From Casimicrobium huifangae (GTDB lineage Bacteria; Pseudomonadota; Gammaproteobacteria; Burkholderiales; Casimicrobiaceae), in contig NZ_CP041352.1 of the NCBI RefSeq assembly GCF_009746125.1, positions 2,712,436-2,776,435 on the forward strand: a stretch of DNA of 64,000 bases. Reading direction: 5' to 3'. Positions 43,384-53,775 of this stretch are shown in pieces. Position 1 is the first letter of the stretch, and the number at the start of each line of letters is the position of its first letter. The position numbers and the translations under genes were made by a program. Under the pieces are notes generated by a model that was given only the letters and a program-made list of their open reading frames with translations, did no database searches and was not told where the DNA came from.

Positions 43384-46242
43384 ATGAAACGCATGCTGTT
43401 CAATGCAACCCAGTCGGAAGAACTGCGCGTTGCCATCGTCGATGGTCAGAAACTGATCGATCTCGACATCGAGTCTGCTTCCAAGGAGCAGCGCAAAAGC
43501 AACATCTACAAGGGCACCATCACGCGCGTCGAGCCGTCGCTGGAAGCCTGTTTCGTCGACTACGGCACCGAGCGCAACGGCTTCCTGCCATTCAAGGAAA
43601 TCGCACGCTCCGTGCTCTCCGGCGACGCTGATGTCAGCCGTAACAAGATCGGCGACAGCCTGAAGGTTGGCCAGGAACTGATCGTTCAGGTAGAGAAGGA
43701 CGAGCGTGGCAACAAGGGCGCCGCGCTGACCAGCTTCGTCTCGCTGGCCGGCCGTTATCTGGTGCTGATGCCTAATAACCCTCGCGGCGGCGGCGTATCG
43801 CGCCGCATCGAGGGCGAAGACCGCAACGAACTGCGTGACACCATGGCGCAGCTCGAAGTGCCTAACGGCATGAGCATCATCGCCCGCACCGCCGGTATTG
43901 GCCGTACCGCAGAAGAGCTGCAATGGGATCTGAACTACCTCCTGCAACTGTGGACCGCCATTGACGGTGCCGCCAAGGGCAACAAGGCACCGCTGCTGAT
44001 CTATCAGGAATCGAGCCTGGTGATTCGCGCCATCCGCGACTACTACACGCAGGACATCGGCGAGATCCTGATCGACACCGAAGACATCTTCGAGCAGGCC
44101 AAGGGCTTCATGGGCCATGTGATGCCCAACACGGTCAGCCGCGTCAAGCTCTATCACGACGATGTGCCGCTGTTCTCGCGCTTCCAGATCGAACACCAGA
44201 TCGAAAGCGCGTTCAGCCGCACGGTCAACCTGCCCTCGGGTGGCGCGATCGTCATCGACCACACCGAGGCGCTGGTCTCGATCGACGTCAACTCGGCACG
44301 CGCCACCAAAGGCGGCGACATCGAGACGACGGCGTTCAACACCAACCTCGAAGCGGCCGAAGAAGTCGCGCGCCAGTTGCGCCTGCGTGACCTCGGCGGC
44401 CTCGTCGTCGTGGACTTCATCGACATGGAGTCGTCCAAGCATCAGCGCGAAGTCGAAGACAAGCTCCGCGACGCGATGAAGCTCGACCGCGCCCGCGTGC
44501 AGCTGGGCAAGATCTCGCGCTTCGGCCTGATGGAGCTGTCGCGTCAGCGCCTGAAACCAAGCCTCGGCGAGTCGGCCCACCTGCCCTGCCCGCGCTGCCA
44601 CGGCACCGGCCACATCCGCTCGACCGAATCGATCGCGCTGCACATCCTGCGCATCATCCAGGAAGAGGCGATGAAGGACAACAGCGCGCAGGTCATCGCG
44701 CAAGTCCCGGTTGACGTCGCGACCTATCTGCTCAACGAGAAGCGATTCGACATCCAGTCGCTCGAGACGCGCCTCAAGGTCAGCGTGGTGCTGATCCCCA
44801 ACATGTACCTCGAGACGCCCAACTACACGGTGCAGCGTCTGAAGCACGACGAGCTCAACTCGGCCGAACCGCTTCCGACCAGCTACAAGATGGTCGAGCG
44901 TCCCGAGCAGGTTGATCCCGTCGAGGCGATCAAGCAGGAAGCCCACGAGGTTCGCGTCGAGGCTGCGGTCAAGGGCATCACGCCTGCGCAGCCGGCCCCG
45001 GTCGTCGAGCCGAAGCCGGAAACACCGGTTGCTGCTGCAGCACCTGTGGCGGTGGCGCCCATGCAAAAGGCTGGCCTTTGGGCGCGCGTGAAGTCGATCT
45101 TCGGCATTGAGGCTGCGGCACCGGTCGCTGAGCCACAACCCGCAAAGGCGGAAGAAAAGAAACGCGATGACCGCCGCGACGGTAACCGTGACCGTGGTGG
45201 TCGCAATGATCGCGGTGACCGCCGCGACCGCAATGACCGCAATGACCGTGGTGATCGCAAGGACCGCAACGGTAAAGGCGATCGCAACGAAAGTCGCGGT
45301 GATCGCGACAACCGTAGCGACCGGAAGGATCGTGGTGACGCTAAACGTGACGGCCGCACGGACGGCAACCGTCAGGGCGACCGCGCTCCGCGCGAGCAAC
45401 GCGAGCCGCGCGAACAGCGTGATGCACGCAATCAGGCCAATGCCGCCGAAGCGGTGACGCCGGGTGCCGGAGTGGTTGCAGGAGGCGCGGCCGACAGCAA
45501 CAAGGCTCCGCGCGAGAACCGTGAGAATCGCGAAAACCGCGGTGAACGCGGTGACCGTGGCGGGCGTCGTGAACGCGGCGAGCGCGGTGATCGCCCGCCG
45601 CGCGACGGCAACAATGCGCCGGCACCGCTGGTTGCAAACGCAGAAGCGCAAGCAGCTGACGTTCAACAGGCCACCAGCGCACAACCGCAAACGACAGTCG
45701 ATGGCACGTCGCAAGAACGTGGCGATCGTCCGCCGCGCGGCGAACGTGGTTCGCGTCGCCGCGATCGCGACAGCCGTGGCGAACGCGGCGAAAATGGTGA
45801 AGGTGGAGAAGGACGCCGCGAACGCGCAGCCACCGACAGTCAGGGTGATGCCGGTGTTGTAACCGCGCCGAAGGTGAACGAGGCGGCTGGTGGGGTGCAA
45901 GCGTCGATGTTCGATGCCGCGCCGGCGCCAGCAAGCGCCCCTGTATCTGCCCCAGCCCCGATGGCACCTGCGGCGCAAGTCGCAGCTCCTGCCGCACCGG
46001 CTGCGACTGCCGCCCCAGTGGCTGCACGCGAATCGGTGAAGCCCTTCACCTACCAGTTGCCCGGTGATGCTGGCTTGCAGATGATGGAAACCCGCAGCAG
46101 TGGCGCGCCGTCGCCCGCAGTGGCCGATGAACCGGTCAAGCGCGGTCGCGCACGCCCGCCGCGCGCCGAGGTTGCCGCCGAGCCAATGCAAATGGTAGAG
46201 ACCGGCAAACCGTCGGGACAACCCGAGACCGTACAGCAGTAG
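43384..46242 (+). CDS. rne: Ribonuclease E
   Basis: A 952-aa endoribonuclease. The catalytic half has an S1 domain ([22 protein letters not shown]), a 5'-sensor region, the DNase I-like metal site ([15 protein letters not shown] and VVDFIDME), and the Zn-link CPRCHGTG. The C-terminal half is disordered and Arg/Asp/Asn-rich (about 590-830), serving as an RNA-binding scaffold. It ends [16 protein letters not shown], a Burkholderiales-type terminal motif. It starts rRNA processing and mRNA decay. A GGGAAGG precedes the ATG. A strong terminator follows. Confidence 0.96.
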   Translation: MKRMLFNATQSEELRVAIVDGQKLIDLDIESASKEQRKSNIYKGTITRVEPSLEACFVDYGTERNGFLPFKEIARSVLSGDADVSRNKIGDSLKVGQELIVQVEKDERGNKGAALTSFVSLAGRYLVLMPNNPRGGGVSRRIEGEDRNELRDTMAQLEVPNGMSIIARTAGIGRTAEELQWDLNYLLQLWTAIDGAAKGNKAPLLIYQESSLVIRAIRDYYTQDIGEILIDTEDIFEQAKGFMGHVMPNTVSRVKLYHDDVPLFSRFQIEHQIESAFSRTVNLPSGGAIVIDHTEALVSIDVNSARATKGGDIETTAFNTNLEAAEEVARQLRLRDLGGLVVVDFIDMESSKHQREVEDKLRDAMKLDRARVQLGKISRFGLMELSRQRLKPSLGESAHLPCPRCHGTGHIRSTESIALHILRIIQEEAMKDNSAQVIAQVPVDVATYLLNEKRFDIQSLETRLKVSVVLIPNMYLETPNYTVQRLKHDELNSAEPLPTSYKMVERPEQVDPVEAIKQEAHEVRVEAAVKGITPAQPAPVVEPKPETPVAAAAPVAVAPMQKAGLWARVKSIFGIEAAAPVAEPQPAKAEEKKRDDRRDGNRDRGGRNDRGDRRDRNDRNDRGDRKDRNGKGDRNESRGDRDNRSDRKDRGDAKRDGRTDGNRQGDRAPREQREPREQRDARNQANAAEAVTPGAGVVAGGAADSNKAPRENRENRENRGERGDRGGRRERGERGDRPPRDGNNAPAPLVANAEAQAADVQQATSAQPQTTVDGTSQERGDRPPRGERGSRRRDRDSRGERGENGEGGEGRRERAATDSQGDAGVVTAPKVNEAAGGVQASMFDAAPAPASAPVSAPAPMAPAAQVAAPAAPAATAAPVAARESVKPFTYQLPGDAGLQMMETRSSGAPSPAVADEPVKRGRARPPRAEVAAEPMQMVETGKPSGQPETVQQ
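45190..45345 (+). repeat. Degenerate Arg-Asp repeats inside rne
   Basis: Coding DNA made of near-repeats of CGCAATGACCGTGGTGATCG and variants, encoding units like DRGDR, DRND and RKDR. It forms the arginine-rich RNA-binding part of the RNase E scaffold. Such repeats are prone to length change by slippage. Confidence 0.7.
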
Positions 46243-46257
46243 CTCGCGACTCTGCAT

Positions 46258-46290
46258 GCAAAAGGCCCGCCCTCGCGGGCCTTTTGCTTT
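46258..46290 (+). terminator. Rho-independent terminator after rne
   Basis: GCAAAAGGCCCGC - CCTC - GCGGGCCTTTTGC (46258-46287), a 13-bp perfect stem followed by TTTTT, 15 nt after the stop codon. Confidence 0.93.
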
Positions 46291-46509
46291 TTGGCGGTAT
46301 CGCGCGCTTGGGGAACACGTCCTGCCGCCAGCTGCAACGTTAATCGTTTCACCGTTTGCGCTGATCGCCTGAAGACGCTTACGGCGCAGTACCGCCGTTC
46401 TGCCAGCCGCCACGCACTCATTGACCAAACGCAAATGGATCGCAGTTTGGACATTTCGCCATAGAGCAACGCTCAATGCGGGTGCTACTATGTTCAAGTG
46501 CATAAGACG

Positions 46510-46848
46510 ATGCGGCGATGGGTTGCAATTCTCCTTATGACTTTGCTGTCAGGGAGCGTCTTTGCCCAATCTTGTGAGCTGAGCTGCGAGCTGTCTCGTG
46601 TGAGTGAGGGAGCAGCAGTCCATCAAGATGGCGCAACGCATCATCACGATTCGTCAGCTACCAGCGCAGCGGCAGACGATGCAGCATGCCCTTTGAGTGC
46701 ACTTTGCGCCTTCGCTCACTCGATCGGGCTGCTGCCAGCCGATAACGCTTCCCGGCCTCAAGATCGTCCGCTCGAAGCACTTCGGGCACCTTTCGCGAAC
46801 TTCAGCTCCGCTGAAGTCGTCCGCCTCGAACGACCTCCCGCTCCGTAG
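46510..46848 (+). CDS. Small exported Cys/His protein at the head of the Cus operon
   Basis: A 112-aa protein with a signal peptide (MRRWVAILLMTLLSGSVFAQ). The mature part has CELSCEL, a THHHDSS histidine cluster and ACPLSALCAFAH. These are plausible metal ligands, and it opens a copper/silver efflux operon. The family is not recognised for certain. A GTG at 46498 could add four residues. It ends 83 nt before the outer-membrane factor gene. Confidence 0.65.
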   Translation: MRRWVAILLMTLLSGSVFAQSCELSCELSRVSEGAAVHQDGATHHHDSSATSAAADDAACPLSALCAFAHSIGLLPADNASRPQDRPLEALRAPFANFSSAEVVRLERPPAP

Positions 46849-46930
46849 CGTTCAAACGTCACTAGTCCGTCTGCTGCAGCTCACTGCGCTGCAGCGTCGC
46901 GTCCGTTGTCTGAACGTAAGGAGATGCGCC

Positions 46931-48313
46931 ATGCTAAGTGCCTTGGCCGACCATGTTTGTGCTCGTTGCAAACCCGAACTACCTCGAACTCATTGCAAAG
47001 CGTCTGTTGGCCACCGCCCATCGTGGAAGTTGTGGCAGACAGCGGTGGCTTTTACCCTTCTCGCCCCTTGGCAAACGCCAGCGTCAGCCGAACCTGGCGC
47101 CTCCACGAACAGCATCGAATTCGCCCAAGCCCTGCAAATTGCAGTCGAAAATTCTCCGCAACTGCAGGCGCAGGGTCATTCGATTCGCGCCGTTCAGGCA
47201 ATGCGCCAAAGCGCTGGAGAATGGCCCGACCCGGTGCTCCGCGCCGGGGTTGATAACCTTCCAGTAAGCGGGAACGATCGCGGGCGACTGACGGCTGACA
47301 CCATGACGATGCGTCGCATCGCCATTTCCCAGGAAATTACCGGCTCCGAAAAGCTGGATGCGCGCCGCCGTCGACTGGACGGAGAGATTCAACGCGAGCA
47401 TCAGAACCGCCGCGTGCAGATCGCAGCGTTGCAGCGCGAAACCGCCCTGGCGTGGATCGACACTTTCTTCAGTGATCAGCAACGGAGAGTGCTGGCAACG
47501 CAGCGCGCCGAGGCCACACTGGCTGTCGATGCTGCCATTGCCGCATATCGCGCCGGACGGAATACACAAGCGGATGTAGCGCTGGCACAGTCTGCAGTCG
47601 CCACGATAGATGATCGAGCGATTCAGGTCGACCGGCAAGGCCAAGTCGCTCAAGCGCAACTTGCGCGCTGGATCGGACGCATGGCCAATCCAGAAACCCG
47701 CGGCGGTTTGCCAGCGTGGGCGACATCGGTGCCAGCAGACGATCAGGGGGTGGAGCTCCACCCGGCGGTACTGGCGCTGGACGCACAGATCGCCACGGCT
47801 TTGGCAGACAGGGACCTTGCAAGTGCGGCCAAACGGCCAGACTGGACTTGGGAAATCAGTCTGGGCCAGCGCGGCGGTGACAAAGCTAACCTGTTTTCAA
47901 TTGCTGTCAGCATTCCCTTGCCTGTCGCGACAAGTCGCCGACAGGATTTGGACATTGCTGCGCGCGTTGCCCAAATTGACCAATGGGTGGCACAGCGTGC
48001 GGAGTTGATTCGCAGCCACATCGCAGAACGGCAGACGCTTCGTGCCGAGTGGAGCAGTCACCGTGATCGGCTTCGCTTGCTTGACAACAGGTTGTTGCCG
48101 CTGGCACGGGAGCGGACAACTGCCACGCTGAACAGTTACCGCAGCGGAACGGTGTCTCTCGTCTCGGTGGTGGATGCACGTCGTAACGAAATCGACATTG
48201 CCATGCAGCGACTCGACATCGAGCGAGAGCAGGCACGGACTTGGGCACAACTGCGCTATCTGCTACCAGATGGCAGTGCGTCTCAATACACAAACACGGA
48301 GCGCGCAAAGTGA
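46931..48313 (+). CDS. cusC: Outer-membrane efflux factor of the Cus-type RND pump (TolC-like)
   Basis: A 460-aa TolC-family protein, with an exported N-terminus ending TPASA. The helical barrel has the conserved repeat QALQIAVENSPQLQAQ and a second unit RDLASAAKRPDWTWEISLGQ. With the two genes that follow it forms a trimeric tunnel across the envelope for Cu(I)/Ag(I). AAGGAG at 46918-46923 fixes the ATG at 46931. The frame upstream to 46697 overlaps the preceding gene and is not coding. Overlaps the adaptor gene by GTGA. Confidence 0.85.
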   Translation: MLSALADHVCARCKPELPRTHCKASVGHRPSWKLWQTAVAFTLLAPWQTPASAEPGASTNSIEFAQALQIAVENSPQLQAQGHSIRAVQAMRQSAGEWPDPVLRAGVDNLPVSGNDRGRLTADTMTMRRIAISQEITGSEKLDARRRRLDGEIQREHQNRRVQIAALQRETALAWIDTFFSDQQRRVLATQRAEATLAVDAAIAAYRAGRNTQADVALAQSAVATIDDRAIQVDRQGQVAQAQLARWIGRMANPETRGGLPAWATSVPADDQGVELHPAVLALDAQIATALADRDLASAAKRPDWTWEISLGQRGGDKANLFSIAVSIPLPVATSRRQDLDIAARVAQIDQWVAQRAELIRSHIAERQTLRAEWSSHRDRLRLLDNRLLPLARERTTATLNSYRSGTVSLVSVVDARRNEIDIAMQRLDIEREQARTWAQLRYLLPDGSASQYTNTERAK

Positions 48314-49878
48314 AAAAGAGTTCGCAAATCAAGATCGGGCTGGTGATCGCCGGCGCGTCGCTGCTGACAGGCGGCGCATGGTGGATCGGCCTGAATCAGG
48401 GGCAAAGGATGGTGAACCCAACCGCAGCGTCGGGTGGCGCCATGACGGCAGCCACACCAGCGTCCACCAACGAAGCCAATCCAGCGTCAGGTCGGCGGGT
48501 GCTCTACTGGTACGACCCGATGGTGCCTTCGCAGAAGTTTGATCGTCCTGGTCGCTCGCCCTATATGGACATGGCACTGGTACCGAAGTACGCTGATGAC
48601 GTGGACAGCATGGCGGGCGGTGTCGCCGTCAACCCACAGGTGCAGCAGAGCCTCGGTATCCGCACAGCCACGGTGGCAAGTGGCCCGCTGAACGTACCTT
48701 TCGAAGCCAGTGGCACGGTCGCGTATAACGAGCGCGAGGCGACTGTCGTGTCCACCCGCGTTGCAGGTACCGTCGAGCGGCTGCTGGTCAGGGCGCCGCT
48801 CGACTCGGTGCAGCGAGGCCAGGCAGTCGCCGAACTCTTTGTACCGGAGTGGCTAGCCGCGCAGGAAGAGTTCCTGGCGGTGCGCAAGACACAAGGCACG
48901 GACGTTGGCTTGCTGGTTGACGCAGCCCGACAACGAATGGTGATCGCGGGCATGCCGGACGACGTCATCCGCGCCGTTGAGCAATCGGGACAATTGCAAC
49001 GTCGAATGACGCTGACAGCCACTTCCGGAGGCGTGGTCTCCGAGCTCGCCGTACGGGAGGGTCTGGCCGTTGCTGCGGGCAGCGTCCTGATGCGGGTCAA
49101 CGGACTGTCGTCCGTCTGGGTAAACGCGGACATACCCGAAAGCCAAGCCTCCGGGATACGTTCGGGAGCAACGATTGAAGGCATGACACCTGCGCTGCCT
49201 GGCGAAGTGTTTCGAGGGCGCGTCAGCGGGCTGCTGCCCGAAGTCAACGCGACCACGCGCACCATTCGCACCCGAATTGAACTCCCAAATCCGCGCGGGC
49301 GACTACTTCCAGGGATGTTCATCAGCCTGCGCTTCGGTCGAGTAGCTCAGGGCAACGTTTTGCAAGTGCCGACCGAAGCGGTGATTCAGACCGGTCGCCG
49401 GACTATCGTCATGGTGGTCGGCGAATCGAACGGTCGCTTCCGCCCAGTTGACGTCGAGACCGGTGCCGAGGCAAACGGATTCACCGAGATACGAAAGGGA
49501 CTGCTGGCAGGACAACGAGTCGCGGTATCAGGGCAATTCTTGCTCGATTCTGAGGCGAGTCTCACCACGGGTCTTGCACGCCTTTCCGGCGACATCATGT
49601 CACAGCCGTCCTCACCAGCCCGTCCTGTGCATCACGGCGAAGGAATCGTTGAGGCGATAGACACAGGCGAAGTAACGCTTTCGCACGGGCCGATCGCCAC
49701 GCTCAAGTGGGGCGCCATGACCATGCCGTTCAAGCGGCCCGCGACCGCACTGCCTGCGAACTTGACGGTAGGAAGTCGCGTCGCCTTCGAGTTCGAAGCG
49801 CACGGCGACAATGAATTCCGGTTGATCCGCCTGCAGGTTCTCCCGGCCAACACACCCCCCAAGGACAAGTCACCATGA
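48310..49878 (+). CDS. cusB: RND adaptor protein CusB with fused CusF domain
   Basis: A 522-aa periplasmic adaptor starting with GTG inside the cusC stop. An N-terminal membrane anchor is followed by a heavy-metal-binding domain ([12 protein letters not shown] to [10 protein letters not shown], about 62-97), barrel-sandwich and beta-barrel domains, and an additional C-terminal CusF-like domain (about 443-522). In that domain WGAMTMPF carries the Trp and two Met of CusF that bind Cu(I)/Ag(I). So the metallochaperone is built into the adaptor. It overlaps the pump gene by ATGA. Confidence 0.9.
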   Translation: MKKSSQIKIGLVIAGASLLTGGAWWIGLNQGQRMVNPTAASGGAMTAATPASTNEANPASGRRVLYWYDPMVPSQKFDRPGRSPYMDMALVPKYADDVDSMAGGVAVNPQVQQSLGIRTATVASGPLNVPFEASGTVAYNEREATVVSTRVAGTVERLLVRAPLDSVQRGQAVAELFVPEWLAAQEEFLAVRKTQGTDVGLLVDAARQRMVIAGMPDDVIRAVEQSGQLQRRMTLTATSGGVVSELAVREGLAVAAGSVLMRVNGLSSVWVNADIPESQASGIRSGATIEGMTPALPGEVFRGRVSGLLPEVNATTRTIRTRIELPNPRGRLLPGMFISLRFGRVAQGNVLQVPTEAVIQTGRRTIVMVVGESNGRFRPVDVETGAEANGFTEIRKGLLAGQRVAVSGQFLLDSEASLTTGLARLSGDIMSQPSSPARPVHHGEGIVEAIDTGEVTLSHGPIATLKWGAMTMPFKRPATALPANLTVGSRVAFEFEAHGDNEFRLIRLQVLPANTPPKDKSP

Positions 49879-52800
49879 TCGCGGCGCTCATTCGCTGGTC
49901 ACTCGGCAACCGCTTTCTGGTGCTGCTGGCGACACTCACCGTCGCCGGCTGGGGCATCTATTCGGCGCAGCGCACGCCGCTGGATGCCATTCCCGACCTC
50001 TCCGATGTCCAGGTCATCATCCGCACCACTTATCCCGGTCAGGCGCCTCAGATTGTCGAGAACCAGATCACCTATCCGCTGACCACCACCATGCTGTCGG
50101 TACCGGGCGCGAAGACCGTGCGTGGCTATTCGTTCTTCGGTGACTCATTCGTCTATGTGCTGTTCGAGGATGGCACCGATCCCTACTGGGCTCGCTCGCG
50201 CGTACTCGAATACCTCAATCAGGCGCAGGCACGTTTGCCACGTGGCGCCACGGCGGCACTCGGGCCGGATGCTACCGGCGTCGGCTGGGTTTATGAGTAC
50301 GCACTGATCGACAGAACTGGTCAGCAAGACCTGTCGCAGCTCAGAGCACTGCAGGATTGGTTCCTGAAGTACGAGCTCAAGGCAGTTGCCAACGTGTCCG
50401 AAGTCGCCAGCATCGGAGGCATGGTGCGGCAGTATCAGATCGTGCTTGATCCAGAGCGCTTGCGCGCCTACAACCTGCCGCACAGCAAAGTCATCGAAGC
50501 CGTTCAGCGCGCCAATCAGGAGGCCGGTGGCTCAGTGCTGGAGCTTGGCGAGGCGGAGTACATGGTGCGCGCGTCAGGTTATCTGCGCTCGCTGGATGAC
50601 TTCCGCAAGATTCCGCTGGTGACAACGGATGCCGGGGTATCAGTGCGGCTGGGTGACGTGGCGCGTGTTCAGGTTGGTCCCGAAATGCGCCGCGGCATCG
50701 CTGAGCTCGATGGCGAAGGTGAAGTCGTCGGTGGCGTTGTGGTGATGCGCTCAGGCAAGAATGCGCTGGAAACGATTGCCGCCGTCAAGGCGAAGCTGGC
50801 CGCTCTCAAACCCAGTTTGCCACCGGGCGTCGAGATCGTGCCTGTCTACGACCGGTCAGATCTGATCCTGCGCGCGGTGGACCACCTAAAGACGAAGCTG
50901 GCGGAGGAATTCATTGTCGTCGCGCTGGTATGCCTGGTTTTCCTGTTTCATTTGCGTTCGGCGTTCGTGGCTATCGTGTCGCTGCCGCTGGGCGTGCTGA
51001 TCGCCTTCATCATCATGCATCATCAAGGCGTCAACGCCAACATCATGTCGCTCGGCGGCATCGCCATTGCCATTGGTGCGATGGTCGACGCTGCCGTCGT
51101 CATGATCGAGAACGCCCACAAGCACATCGAACACTGGCGACATGCGAATCCCGGCGTCGAACTGCACAGTGAGGCCCAATGGCGAGTCATCGGCGATGCC
51201 GCCGTAGAAGTCGGTCCAGCACTGTTCTTCTCACTATTGATCATCACGCTGTCATTCATTCCTGTGTTTACGCTGGAGGCACAGGAGGGTCGTCTGTTTG
51301 CCCCGCTTGCCTTCACCAAAACTTACGCAATGGCAGCCGCAGCAGGGCTGTCGGTAACGCTGGTACCGGTGCTGATGGGCTATCTCATTCGTGGCCGCAT
51401 TCCCGACGAACAGAAGAATCCCCTGAACCGGCTGCTGATCGCGCTTTACCAGCCTCTGCTCAACACGGTGCTGCGCTTTCCGAAGAGCACATTGGTTTCT
51501 GCTCTTTTGGTGGCCATCGCCAGCGCGTGGCCAGCGACCCAGCTGGGTGGCGAATTCATGCCGCCGCTGGACGAAGGCGATCTGCTCTACATGCCGTCGG
51601 CCTTGCCCGGTATATCCGCCGGAAAAGTTGGTGAACTCTTGCAGCAGACGGATCGTCTCATCAAGACCGTACCTGAAGTCGCGCGGGTGTTCGGCAAAGC
51701 AGGCCGTGCCGAGTCAGCGACGGATCCGGCGCCGCTGGAGATGCTGGAGACCACCATTCAGTTCAAGCCGCGCGAGCAATGGCGACCCGGCATGACCCCG
51801 GACAAGCTGGTCGAAGAACTGGATCGTGTCGTCAAAGTACCAGGACTCTCCAACATCTGGGTACCGCCGATCCGCAACCGAATTGACATGCTGGCCACCG
51901 GCATCAAGAGCCCGGTCGGTGTGAAAGTAGCAGGCACCGATCTGGCGTCGATTGACCGGGTAGCGACCGACATTGAGCGCATCGTCAAAACCGTTCCCGG
52001 CGTGACCTCCGCACTGGCCGAGCGGTTGAGCGGCGGACGTTATGTCGACATTCGCATCAACCGCGACAGCGCTGCACGGTTTGGCCTCAACATCGCTGAT
52101 GTGCAAAGCATCGTGTCAGCTGCCGTCGGTGGCGACAACATTGGCGAGACGGTCGAAGGCCTGCAGCGCTTCCCGATCAATGTTCGCTATCCACGCGAAA
52201 TCCGCGACTCGCTGGAGAAATTGCGCGCGTTGCCAATCCTCACCGAGCGCGGCGCGAGGCTGCGCTTGTCTGACGTCGCCGATATGGTGATTGCCGACGG
52301 CCCGCCGATGCTCAAGAGCGAGAACGTTCGCCTGTCGGGGTGGGTCTACGTTGACATTCGTGGCCGCGATCTACGCACGGTAGTGAAAGAGATGCAGGCG
52401 GCCGTGTCGAAGGAGATCAAGCTGCCACCCGGCATGTCCGTGTCGTGGTCAGGTCAGTTCGAATATCTGGAGCGTGCCAGCGCCAAACTGAAAATCGTGG
52501 TGCCCGCAACGTTGTTGATCATCTTCGTGCTGCTTTATCTGACATTCCGTCGCTTCGACGAGGCGATGCTGATTCTGGCTACCTTGCCCTTCGCTCTTGC
52601 TGGCGGTGTCTGGCTGCTCTGGGTGCTTGGCCACAATCTGTCAGTGGCCAGCGGTGTTGGTTTCATCGCGCTGGCGGGTGTGGCGGCCGAGTTCGGCGTA
52701 ATCATGCTGCTCTATCTGCGGCAGGCATGGGACGCCAGCGTCGCCAACGGCAAGGCAACCGACGATGACCTGCTGAACGCAATCCATCATGGCGCGGTAC

Positions 52801-53003
52801 TGCGCGTGCGACCGAAAGCGATGACCGTCGCAGTGATCGTGGCGGGGCTGGTGCCAATCATGGTTGGCGCAGGTACAGGCTCGGAGGTGATGCAGCGTAT
52901 CGCCGCGCCGATGGTGGGTGGCATGGTCACGGCACCGCTATTGTCGATGTTTGTCATCCCCGCCGCCTACCTGATATTGCGGCGTCGTGCCCGTCAAAAA
53001 TAA
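49875..53003 (+). CDS. cusA: Heavy-metal RND pump CusA
   Basis: A 1042-aa inner-membrane pump of the HME-RND family. The conserved start has [15 protein letters not shown] and [16 protein letters not shown], followed by two sets of transmembrane helices and periplasmic porter loops. [23 protein letters not shown] carries the proton-relay residues. Overall it fits CusA/SilA-type Cu(I)/Ag(I) pumps, supported by the CusB-CusF partner. The operon ends here; 53004-53229 has no credible gene. Confidence 0.93.
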   Translation: MIAALIRWSLGNRFLVLLATLTVAGWGIYSAQRTPLDAIPDLSDVQVIIRTTYPGQAPQIVENQITYPLTTTMLSVPGAKTVRGYSFFGDSFVYVLFEDGTDPYWARSRVLEYLNQAQARLPRGATAALGPDATGVGWVYEYALIDRTGQQDLSQLRALQDWFLKYELKAVANVSEVASIGGMVRQYQIVLDPERLRAYNLPHSKVIEAVQRANQEAGGSVLELGEAEYMVRASGYLRSLDDFRKIPLVTTDAGVSVRLGDVARVQVGPEMRRGIAELDGEGEVVGGVVVMRSGKNALETIAAVKAKLAALKPSLPPGVEIVPVYDRSDLILRAVDHLKTKLAEEFIVVALVCLVFLFHLRSAFVAIVSLPLGVLIAFIIMHHQGVNANIMSLGGIAIAIGAMVDAAVVMIENAHKHIEHWRHANPGVELHSEAQWRVIGDAAVEVGPALFFSLLIITLSFIPVFTLEAQEGRLFAPLAFTKTYAMAAAAGLSVTLVPVLMGYLIRGRIPDEQKNPLNRLLIALYQPLLNTVLRFPKSTLVSALLVAIASAWPATQLGGEFMPPLDEGDLLYMPSALPGISAGKVGELLQQTDRLIKTVPEVARVFGKAGRAESATDPAPLEMLETTIQFKPREQWRPGMTPDKLVEELDRVVKVPGLSNIWVPPIRNRIDMLATGIKSPVGVKVAGTDLASIDRVATDIERIVKTVPGVTSALAERLSGGRYVDIRINRDSAARFGLNIADVQSIVSAAVGGDNIGETVEGLQRFPINVRYPREIRDSLEKLRALPILTERGARLRLSDVADMVIADGPPMLKSENVRLSGWVYVDIRGRDLRTVVKEMQAAVSKEIKLPPGMSVSWSGQFEYLERASAKLKIVVPATLLIIFVLLYLTFRRFDEAMLILATLPFALAGGVWLLWVLGHNLSVASGVGFIALAGVAAEFGVIMLLYLRQAWDASVANGKATDDDLLNAIHHGAVLRVRPKAMTVAVIVAGLVPIMVGAGTGSEVMQRIAAPMVGGMVTAPLLSMFVIPAAYLILRRRARQK

Positions 53004-53229
53004 TGCAGCAAAGGATCGCACTTGCCACTGCGGCAACACCTGCAACAACAGCAGAGTGTGTTCGTGCAGCATGTGCAACGGTTGTTACGTCCGCGCACAG
53101 CGCTCGACGCAGGTGTTGCGTTCCATGCGGTATGGCACCCTCGCCCGATCAACACCAGGTTCGTCAAGTCCTCCTGCGGCGCGAGGTGTTGCCGTAGCGA
53201 ATGGTGCCGCACCTGGTTGCCGATGGTGC

Positions 53230-53772
53230 CTATCGTTCCACCACCGGGCGCCGGGTGAGGCGCAAGTAGACAATCGCGCATGCGATCACCAGATAGTTGG
53301 CTACCATAAACCACGGTGTATTCCACGCAAGCCCGTCAAATCCGCGCTCGGTGAAGGGGTAGAGCACGGGCACAGGGTAGAAGTCTGCCGAGTGTGTGAA
53401 CACGTCGATGACGATGTGCGACCACCAGCCAAGCAGGGGCAACCACAGCGAACGCATGACAATCCAGTAAAGTGCCGTCACCACACCAGCCACCACGGCG
53501 CTGTGCATGATGCAGTGCAGGTGATGGGTGAGCGAAGCCACCGCTGGCGGCAGTGCCGGCTCCATTCCGGGGAGAGCCGTCACATAAGCCGTAAGCACCT
53601 TGACGCCGTCGGCATCAAATAACACTCGACCCACAAACGGCAGCAATTGAATGACATCGGGCACCATGGCCGCCAGAACCGTGGCAATGGCCGTCTTGCG
53701 GTCGATTGCCCAATACCGACTCGCCGCAGAGACGCCAATACCAGCCCACAGCCCATGCGCAACGATGTCCAT
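53230..53772 (-). CDS. Membrane-bound metal-dependent hydrolase-like protein (YdjM/DUF457)
   Basis: A 180-aa inner-membrane protein with four or five hydrophobic helices. The family His/Asp residues occur in IVAHGLWAG, LTHHLHCIMHS and LLGWWSHIVIDVFTHS. It matches the YdjM/DUF457 family of putative membrane hydrolases. Its substrate is unknown. It lies 3 nt after the copper ATPase gene on the same strand, so it is probably co-transcribed, though a role in copper resistance is not established. Confidence 0.8.
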   Translation of the reverse strand: MDIVAHGLWAGIGVSAASRYWAIDRKTAIATVLAAMVPDVIQLLPFVGRVLFDADGVKVLTAYVTALPGMEPALPPAVASLTHHLHCIMHSAVVAGVVTALYWIVMRSLWLPLLGWWSHIVIDVFTHSADFYPVPVLYPFTERGFDGLAWNTPWFMVANYLVIACAIVYLRLTRRPVVER

Positions 53773-53775
53773 GCG

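Noticed and set aside
43333-46503. A 1056-codon open frame on the minus strand across rne
   Set aside because: It is antisense to the well-supported rne gene, has low-complexity Ala/Val/Thr/Ile composition produced by the GC-rich third positions of rne, and shows no domain.
53003-53197. A small Cys-containing ORF after cusA
   Set aside because: No ribosome-binding site or family; its composition follows the GC-rich intergenic sequence. Kept as non-coding.
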